A stretch of DNA of 64,000 nucleotides from Trichostrongylus colubriformis (taxonomy: Eukaryota; Nematoda; Chromadorea; Rhabditida; Trichostrongylidae): contig OZ022259.1 in NCBI GenBank assembly GCA_963978905.1, forward strand, positions 4,402,001-4,466,000. The letters run 5' to 3'. The position numbers were made by a program, and so were the translations under genes. The notes under the pieces are model-generated. The model was given only the letters and a program-made list of their open reading frames with translations, ran no database searches and had not been told where the DNA came from. Shown one piece after another: positions 57,539-64,000 of the stretch; the stretch's first letter is position 1; every line of letters starts with the position of its first letter.

Positions 57539-60433
57539 ATGGCAGAGATCCAAGTATACAAAACCAAAATTACACTTGCTTGCACTCTGATCAGATCGAG
57601 TGAGGCAAATATGAAGCACTTGAATTTACCATTCGCATTCCCTTCTCAAAAGGAAGAATGTGAGGCCTTCATCAGAGAGAAGACCGCAATGCTGAACCAT
57701 TTGATGACAAGTATCACAAAGGCAAAGCAGTTACACGATGCCCACCTTGAGAAAACGATCGAAACCATTATTTCACGATCGGAACAAAAGGAAAGGGAGA
57801 AGTTAATGCTCGAGCTACACAAACATCTAGAGCTCGAATCTAATAACTTAGAAATCACGGTGATACAGTGGCTGAGCACAATTGACTTCAGGAAGGAAGA
57901 ATTGGCACAGCAATCGTCACTCATCACGGAAGCCGCCAGCTTCCAGGCTAGCGGCAACCGGGAGAACTCTCACAGCGGGACTGGCAGCGACAACTCCTAC
58001 GAACGCAATGTACAAGTTCGACGCCCTCTCCTCGAAATCCCAACATTTTCTGGGAACTTCAGAGAGTTCAATACCTTCTGGTCAGTCTTCGAGTCCCTGA
58101 TTCACAATGATGCGGACCTAAGCAACCAGGAAAAGTTCCTTTTCCTCAAACAAGCATTGAAGGGGAAAGCGGCTGCTTCGATCAGCAGCATCCCCGTTAT
58201 TGGGGACAAATACTACGACGCTGTTACCATCCTAAAGAAACAGTATGACAGGTCGTCTAGTATAGCGGACATCCTGATAAATGAGATCGAGCATCTACCA
58301 AGGGCTCAAGGAAACTCATTAAGTTGCCGCAACACACTAAGCGCTATATCGTCTCGTATCGTGCATCTGGAACAAACTGGAGTGCTAATGAATGCAGACC
58401 GAGTATGGCGTCGTCTAATTCTCTCAAAATTTACAGAGAATATCTGCAGCCAGGTTATAAAAAGAGAAAACGAAGCTGGCGTAGGATTCGAAGTGAAGGC
58501 AATAATCGACGCCGTTGATGACATCATCACGCTTCAAGAGACTACCGAATTGACGACGAATACCCTGTTCGGTACTAGTCAAGGCATGAACAGCTCCAGA
58601 AGGATGAACACAGGACATCATGAGGAACAATCGTTCTTCAGTCAACGGACTAAGCAAAAATGCCTGTGCGGAGATACACATTCCCCACAGCACTGCACAA
58701 GGTACCCAACGCCAGAAGCGCGGCGAATGGAAGCCAAGCGCCAAAGAGCGTGCTGGAAATGCTTTGATAGGAATCACGGGTCAAAGTACTGCACAAAAAT
58801 GGGACCGTGCCCAAAGTGCAACGACGATCATCACTCCTCCCTATGCACAGCATCGAGGAGCGTTCGGAAAACAACCGATCCATTAATTAACAGGCGAGAC
58901 CTACCGCCAAGTTCGGTTCAGCGAGGAGAAACAAGGTCAGGCTTCTCCACGCAAACCAACCGCTCCAGACATTCGCCACAAGGAAACAACAACCAACTAT
59001 CAGGGATGAACAGAGTGCAAGCTCTCCACGTAGCTCCTCTTGAAGACATCTCTACAGTGTCGAAACGACCGGCTTTCAGCCAGTGTGTGCTACAAATGGC
59101 ATCTGTATCGATATACAATGAAGGGACGAAGAACTATCAGCCTATTACCATTCTTCTTGATTCAGGAGCTCAAAGAAGCTTCATAAAGACCAGGACAAAG
59201 AATGTGTTGGGGCTTCCCACGACAAGTTCCATACCTCTCACTACCACAGGAATGGGGGAACTTCAGGAAACCTTCATTTCAAATGAAGTTCAGATCACAC
59301 TGAAAGCTGAGCACTGTTCCAGAACGCAGAACCTGTCAGTTTTCACCAAGAACAAGCTGACATCTGGTACTAAAACGGCTCATTTATCAAGAGCAGACAG
59401 AAGATTCATCAGAAAGAATAGGATCATTATTGCTAAGCGCAGACTTCGCTGCTCATATGTAACTCCTGATGTACTTATTGGACAGGACTTCATAAACCAA
59501 GTGATTGACGTCAGCAGTCCAGTTGTACGGCTACCGTCAGGACTGGTGCTCACTCCGACAATTTTTGGTTATACCATATCCGGTACCAGCAGTACAGCTA
59601 CTTGGATGAGAAGGGAAGAGAACTCACTCTGCAGTTCGCTTGTTGTATCTGCACCCGTAATGGTCGACGACTGCAAAAAGTTAACAAAGAGTATCATCGG
59701 ATTGGAATTGATTGGAACCAATGCCCGGATCATTGCAGACGACATGGACATCAACAGCTTCGATCAATCAGAGACAGCTGTAGACCAGAAAGAGCAATTC
59801 ACTACACGGCATCCCAAGACCAGAACCGCTTCCACAAAATCTGAATCTCAAGCGATACTCTCGTTTATGCCGTCTGCCACGAAGGCCAAATTCCACTGCA
59901 GAAAACACGACGTCAGCAGTGAAAGGATCTTTCAAAATCGACTTTTGATGCCGTCTCCAGTGCTGTTACATCGGAACTCTCATGGACAAACCTTCAGAGC
60001 AGTACATAGTGGCGAGTTGAGTAACACTATGACCGTCCTCGCTGCATACCGTGGAGACTCGATAATCGACAATGGTGGCGATAGCACTATAACGCCACGA
60101 CTACGACGCCTCTGCAATTGTCCACGAAAATCTTACGTCAATTTTCCACGAAATTTGGATCACCGAATCGTCACCGGAATAGGAGATCAAAGAGAACCGT
60201 CTCCTGCAGTGGTTAATTCGGCTACCATGCAAGAAACGAGGGCAATTATTCACTCAATAGCGCCAAGACAGAAAATATCCATCAAGCGAGATGTGCGGAG
60301 AATGAACGCAGCATCTTTAAAGCAGGACTACTGGCGCTCCACTCGCCCTGGTAAACATCACTCACTGAACAAATCACCAAGCATATCAACGACGCCAACA
60401 TGTTGTACTTCTACGACTCCAAACACCCACTAG
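57539..60433 (+). CDS. BEL/Pao Gag-protease polyprotein, truncated Pol
   Basis: 964 codons in one frame. Residues 1-130 are helical and Glu/Lys-rich. Residues about 160-340 are a Gag-like DUF1759-type domain (LEIPTFSGNFREFNTFWSVF). Zinc knuckles are CWKCFDRNHGSKYC (405-418) and CPKCNDDHHSSLC (424-436). The aspartic protease region spans about 510-690, with active-site LLDSGAQRSF (Asp 541) and DVLIGQDFI near 644. About residue 715 the start of the usual linker to reverse transcriptase is seen (GLELIGTNARI), but the polymerase, RNase H and integrase are absent. The last roughly 190 codons are compositionally different and probably out-of-frame or fused material after a large deletion. The ATG at 57539 follows the hairpin leader, with no upstream in-frame alternative noted. 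Known BEL polyproteins are about twice as long. Confidence 0.88.
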   Translation: MAEIQVYKTKITLACTLIRSSEANMKHLNLPFAFPSQKEECEAFIREKTAMLNHLMTSITKAKQLHDAHLEKTIETIISRSEQKEREKLMLELHKHLELESNNLEITVIQWLSTIDFRKEELAQQSSLITEAASFQASGNRENSHSGTGSDNSYERNVQVRRPLLEIPTFSGNFREFNTFWSVFESLIHNDADLSNQEKFLFLKQALKGKAAASISSIPVIGDKYYDAVTILKKQYDRSSSIADILINEIEHLPRAQGNSLSCRNTLSAISSRIVHLEQTGVLMNADRVWRRLILSKFTENICSQVIKRENEAGVGFEVKAIIDAVDDIITLQETTELTTNTLFGTSQGMNSSRRMNTGHHEEQSFFSQRTKQKCLCGDTHSPQHCTRYPTPEARRMEAKRQRACWKCFDRNHGSKYCTKMGPCPKCNDDHHSSLCTASRSVRKTTDPLINRRDLPPSSVQRGETRSGFSTQTNRSRHSPQGNNNQLSGMNRVQALHVAPLEDISTVSKRPAFSQCVLQMASVSIYNEGTKNYQPITILLDSGAQRSFIKTRTKNVLGLPTTSSIPLTTTGMGELQETFISNEVQITLKAEHCSRTQNLSVFTKNKLTSGTKTAHLSRADRRFIRKNRIIIAKRRLRCSYVTPDVLIGQDFINQVIDVSSPVVRLPSGLVLTPTIFGYTISGTSSTATWMRREENSLCSSLVVSAPVMVDDCKKLTKSIIGLELIGTNARIIADDMDINSFDQSETAVDQKEQFTTRHPKTRTASTKSESQAILSFMPSATKAKFHCRKHDVSSERIFQNRLLMPSPVLLHRNSHGQTFRAVHSGELSNTMTVLAAYRGDSIIDNGGDSTITPRLRRLCNCPRKSYVNFPRNLDHRIVTGIGDQREPSPAVVNSATMQETRAIIHSIAPRQKISIKRDVRRMNAASLKQDYWRSTRPGKHHSLNKSPSISTTPTCCTSTTPNTH

Positions 60434-60546
60434 ATGTCGCGATCGAGCAGTGGAAATGGACAATCGTCGCCCGCATCGCAATCGCCATCTTCATTGCCGC
60501 AGTGGTTCTAGCAGTTTCTTCAGTCTTCAGGAAGATGATTTGCTGA
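60355..60546 (+). pseudogene. Membrane-anchor relic, possible env-like C-terminus
   Basis: In a frame different from the Gag-protease ORF and overlapping its end, 63 codons run to TGA. They begin just after an in-frame stop, and finish with a hydrophobic segment of about 25 residues rich in Ile, Ala and Val and a short basic tail. Some nematode BEL/Pao elements carry an envelope-like gene of viral origin at this position (family knowledge). Only the anchor-like end is visible here, with no start and no ectodomain that I can define, so it is at most a broken remnant. Confidence 0.4.
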
Positions 60547-60708
60547 TTGAATGCCAGTTCACTAGTTTTTTGGTTTTACTAGTCACATCGAACCTATTCA
60601 CATGTATTGCTTTCTCTTGATATGCTACGATTTTGTATATGTCAAATTCTTTGTGATTACTTTCTTTGTTCACCATTTTAGCTACCGCTATTTTTCGCCC
60701 CGCCCCAG

Positions 60709-61114
60709 TGTTGTAGATTCACAACCATAATATTTCATTCTTATCAACTAGCAGCTAGAATTGAACGATAACATGTTAGTTTAAGTTGTTTACTCTAGGA
60801 CATAACTTAGATAAGCACCTATTGAAAAGGTACCGCAGGCATGACCTCGCGGTATCATAAGTGTGCAATCAAATATGTATTGCCCTTGGCGCGGTGCACA
60901 CTTTCATCCCCTAGCGGTGCACTCTTCGATCCCCTTACAGGAGTGTCTCCACTGGACCTTTTCGGTCCAAGATTGAGCCCATATCTATGCACCGCCCACA
61001 TTTGTCTGTATATAAACCCCTATTACGATGTATTATGGTCGGTTATTGTACAAAAGGTACGTCGTAATAAACATATACTACACGTGCCTGTACAACCTTT
61101 GGTAATCCACCAAA
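60709..61114 (+). repeat. 3' LTR
   Basis: 406 bases, same length and ends as the 5' LTR. TATATAAA at 61009-61016 and AATAAA at 61066-61071. Differences from the 5' copy are clustered in the first 130 bases. No clear polypurine tract precedes it; the preceding bases are C-rich (CGCCCCGCCCCAG). Confidence 0.92.
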
Positions 61115-61424
61115 TCTCTCTAGGTGGTGAACAAAGGGGCGTGGCCTCAAAGTGAATGCCCGCCCCGTCGTCCGCCGCGTCGGAGACGCATAGTGGGAAC
61201 AGAAGGTTACGTAAACACTCCTAGTATGAGTCTCCGACCGCTGCAGATATTTACTCCGAAGCTCCGCTCCTTCGGCCACCACCTTGATAAGCTGTATCTT
61301 GTTGTTGGCCAAATTCTCACTTTTTCGCGTGAAACTTTGGAAACCTTGCGTGCGGTCCGTATTAGGCAAATACAACATAAATATATGGGTAACAGAGAAA
61401 CTCATTTTTCCGTGCACGATTCCT
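61115..61424. mobile_element. MITE family A, copy 7, right part
   Basis: Resumes after the LTR retrotransposon with TCTCT, then GGGGCGTGGCCTCAAAGTGA, the inverted GC-rich centre, CGCGTGAAACTTTGG and the right end TTTTTCCGTGCACGATTCCT. Confidence 0.85.
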
Positions 61425-61985
61425 CCAACTGCCATGAGATTGCAGTGGTTTGCATTTAATGGTTTGCATGAATATGTTTGTAATATTTGCGTATGTTTGC
61501 GTATCAGTTTAGATTTGCCCAGAGGGAAGGTTAGCGTATTAAGGCTAAGGTGGTCAAACAGCAATTGCATCACAAACCACACCCCTATCGGACGTGGTTG
61601 GTGCGAAGCGATGGCAATCAATTGGTCGGCGACGCTCCTTCCCCACTTTTTATCTGGTTCTCTCGGCAAGCACTTGTTGAACTCACGTAATAGCCAGCAT
61701 AATCTCAAAGATAGCAGGGATAACCCAAATTTGAGTGTTCAGCCGGTTTTCTAGTTTTTTCTTTCCCAGTGGTCATTCAGCACCTCCTCTTTCACTATTG
61801 GCGCTCTAACCCTTTCAAGATTATTGTGAAATGTTTCTTAAACTCGTCTGAGAAAAAGCTCTGCTTCCCATTCCCTTCTTCTTGTGATATTTTTGTACTT
61901 ACTTGTTTTGATAGCGCTAACTTCATTTCTATTACGTGATTTTGTGGATTTGTGAATACGGCAGCTTTAGTTGCAAAATAAAATC
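61425..61985. other. Intergenic, no gene recognised
   Basis: A 156-codon frame at 61284-61754 starts inside the MITE and has no splice or family support. Nothing else is seen. Confidence 0.45.
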
Positions 61986-62211
61986 CACCAGTTGGCTGGC
62001 GCAGAATACTGCGCGCGATTCATGGCGACGTTGTGCAAAATGGGTGTGTTCGGCCCGACCACAGCGGAGCGGAGATTTCCTTCCCTCTGCTTTCAGCTTA
62101 TTGCAATTTTTGCAGAGGGAAGGAAATCTCCGCTGTGGTCGGGCCGAACACACCCATTTTGCACAACGTCGCCATGAATCGCGCGCAGTAATCTGCGCCA
62201 GCCAACTGGTG
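61986..62211. mobile_element. 226-bp foldback element
   Basis: Arms of about 101 bp (CACCAGTTGGCTGGCGCAGA inward to GGAAATCTCC/GCAGAGGGAA) are almost perfect inverse complements around a spacer of about 20 bases (TTTCAGCTTATTGCAATTTT). The left arm has a 3-base insertion (GCG) relative to the right. Opposite-strand frames across it are mirror images of one another and not genes. Confidence 0.92.
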
Positions 62212-62212
62212 T

Positions 62213-62395
62213 ATTAGCAGAGGGAAGGAAATCTCCGCTATTGAATTGCAAAAAAGCAGAGAAGATGGCGTGATAAAAAAGCATTTTGGTATCGATATAC
62301 TTCAATCGCTTTGCATGGAACCCATTTTGCACGTAATCCACATGAATCGCGCGCAGTAGTGTGCGCCAGCCAACTGGTCATCATTGGGAGTATGG
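62213..62395. mobile_element. Diverged relative of the foldback
   Basis: Starts GCAGAGGGAAGGAAATCTCC and ends ATGAATCGCGCGCAGTAGTG-TGCGCCAGCCAACTGG, matching one arm of the neighbouring foldback with a replaced middle (TATCGATATACTTCAATCGC). Confidence 0.75.
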
Positions 62396-62873
62396 CTAGT
62401 TTGGAAATCGATAGTTTTGTATTCGATTGCATCGATTGGTAACAAATAGATCACTTGCTGAGCATTTTAATTCCTACACATTGATGGTAGATCCATATCC
62501 CGGTTCGATAATTACCGTTTTCGTAAACATGCTCCATTACTTGGAATTTTACATAGTGTAGCGATCGATACCCAGTGTTGCTGCGAGTACCGTATTAGAA
62601 AATGATCCCGAGCGAACCGCTCGCTTTGCTATCACAAAAATAGGTTGTATCATTGTTATCAATGGAGATCGCATTATCAAGAGAAACGCACCATTTTTTG
62701 GAACGCCAGGCATTCGGCGGTCGATACATCGGTCAGTGATATGAGAACATAAACAAAATATGTTCACCCGATGCCACTGCGCATCAGGCGCTTTTGCTAA
62801 AGCGGTCGTACAATATTAGCAAGGATTTCATCCCATCCAATTCCTAACGGTTCTTATCAGTCACTGTAAGCCG
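62396..62873. other. Intergenic, no gene recognised
   Basis: Several ATCGAT sites and short frames only. No exon or repeat is supported. Confidence 0.45.
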
Positions 62874-63720
62874 TTATCAGTTTCACTGAGGCTCTTGTAC
62901 CCATTAGTACCATTGAGGTACCCGTACCCTACAATACCTGCGAATATGAACATTCTACTTTTAGCCGTAGAAGCAAGCCGGCCTCGGTGACACTTCCCTT
63001 TTTCACGCTCCTAATCGAGGCTTATCAACCATTATCAGTTTGGATCACCCACTATTAATATCCCCGTGCCACCCTGCTAAACACCTATGAGTGTCAGCGC
63101 TCCTGGATCAACGCGAAAGGCGAAACGAATTTGACGACTCTAGCCTTTTTACGCCCCTTATCGAATCTTATCAACCATTATCAGTGCGGGTCACCCACCA
63201 TTAATGTTCCTGCCCATCCCGCAAAACACTTATAAATGTCAGCGCTCTTGGATCAACGCGAAAGGCAAACGTATTCGACGACATTTGCCTTCTCGTGCTC
63301 ATTATCAAATCTCATCAACCATCATCAACTTGGATCACCCACCATTAATGTCCCTGACCCACCCTGCTGAACATCCATGAGTGTCAGCGCTCTTGAATCA
63401 ACGCGAAAAGCGAAACGGATTTGACGACTCTAGCCTTTTCACGCTCCTTATCGAATCTTATCCACCGTTATCGATGCTGGTCATCCACCATTAAGGTCCC
63501 CGTCCCATCCCGCAAATTACCTATGGGTGTCAGCGCTCTAGGATCAACCCGAAAGGCGAAATGGATTTGGTGACATTTGCCTTCCGAGGCTCCTCATCAG
63601 CCCTTATCAGCTGCTATCACTTTCGGTCCACCACCGCTGAGGTTCCTTTGGCACCTCCCATATCACTTGTAAAATTCAGCGTCCCAGCTTTGCTGCGACG
63701 CGAGATATGAGTTTCGTGAC
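62874..63720. repeat. Six-copy tandem repeat, about 146-bp period
   Basis: TTATCARYY-type starts at about 62874, 63022, 63168, 63312, 63458 and 63604. Each inner unit contains GGATCACCCACCATTAATGT-like, GAGTGTCAGCGCTC and GGATCAACGCGAAAGGCGAA blocks. Outer units are the most diverged. It is followed by GAGTTTCGTGACAGACGGAC, a CACA/CAGACA run and ATTATATATAGTAGGAT, which may be the 3' end of a retroelement or satellite junction. Confidence 0.88.
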
Positions 63721-64000
63721 AGACGGACAAACACACACACAGACACACACAGACATACTAAGCGAATTATATATAGTAGGATGTTATTTGTGCTACAACT
63801 GCATTCGGAATGGGTATCGATAAACCAGACCTGTGATTTGTTATTCACTACAGGTATATATCTGGTGTAGTCCACAGTTCCATTGAGAAACGCTGCTCAA
63901 AATTTTTTACGCTTTCGAAATATCGCAGGTGCTCGGGATCAGCACAGTCATGTGCAAAGTCCTATGTGGATCAATACGGTATTCTAGAGAGATCCTTTTG
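63721..64000. other. Right edge, no gene recognised
   Basis: After the CACACAGA run and the TATATATAG motif no exon or repeat is evident up to the window end. Confidence 0.45.

Larger units (their letters stand above)
56410..61114 (+). mobile_element. BEL/Pao LTR retrotransposon, internally deleted
   Basis: 4,705 bp, flanked by a 5-bp target duplication TCTCT (56405-56409 and 61115-61119). Two 406-bp LTRs differ at about eight positions (roughly 98% identity), implying a fairly young insertion. The order is 5' LTR, primer-binding site, a hairpin-rich leader, one 964-codon Gag-protease ORF, a short membrane-anchor relic, 3' LTR. Autonomous BEL/Pao elements also encode reverse transcriptase, RNase H and integrase in the same polyprotein (family knowledge). 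None of their motifs is visible, so this copy depends on others. It is nested inside a family A MITE. Confidence 0.92.

Noticed and set aside
61932..62341. Mirror-image frames on both strands near 62 kb
   Set aside because: They arise because the foldback arms are inverse copies of one another.
62860..63660. CRISPR-like regular repeats
   Set aside because: The period of about 146 bp consists of whole diverged units with no unique spacers, in a nuclear eukaryotic context. It is an ordinary tandem repeat.

Overview
The window reads as nuclear DNA of a nematode. Short exons are separated by introns ending in TTTCAG, TTCCAG or TTTTAG, and a strongly conserved metazoan splicing-type gene is present. 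The repeat landscape (short inverted-repeat elements, tRNA-derived SINEs, a BEL/Pao retrotransposon) looks to me like a strongylid, hookworm-like genome. The genus is an inference from memory of such repeats, not something the sequence proves. There are no prokaryotic operons, rRNA genes or CRISPR arrays.

Layout. 1-25 kb: gene-poor, with a 187-bp hairpin MITE, poly-C/poly-G tracts, an (ATT)n microsatellite fused to a tRNA-derived SINE, several SINE copies, and members of two or three MITE families. 25-36.5 kb: one probable terminal exon on the minus strand (26.5 kb) and a plus-strand gene of at least seven exons (30.5-36.5 kb). The latter encodes an all-helical, serine-rich protein with a possible C-terminal membrane anchor, and I do not recognise its family. 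37-42.5 kb: a palindromic element with a TAA target duplication, then the best-supported gene, a five-exon minus-strand orthologue of RSRC2 whose stop codon lies inside its own poly(A) signal. 44-56 kb: a TTAA-flanked inverted-repeat element and a duplicated region containing the start of a small secreted-protein gene, a four-unit tandem array carrying a Pro/Thr/Ala-rich reading frame, a decayed second copy of the secreted-protein start, and an exon with a Nup98 GLEBS-like segment. 56.4-61.1 kb: a BEL/Pao LTR retrotransposon (406-bp LTRs, TCTCT target duplication) inserted into a MITE. It keeps a long Gag-protease ORF but has lost reverse transcriptase, RNase H and integrase. 62-64 kb: a 226-bp foldback and a six-copy tandem repeat of about 146 bp.

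The genes do not form a visible pathway. The most unusual material is structural. The 450-base retrotransposon leader is a run of hairpins with compensatory base changes. One MITE family has outer arms that differ between copies yet still pair within each copy. The tandem array re-uses an exon-like unit next to a duplicated signal-peptide exon.
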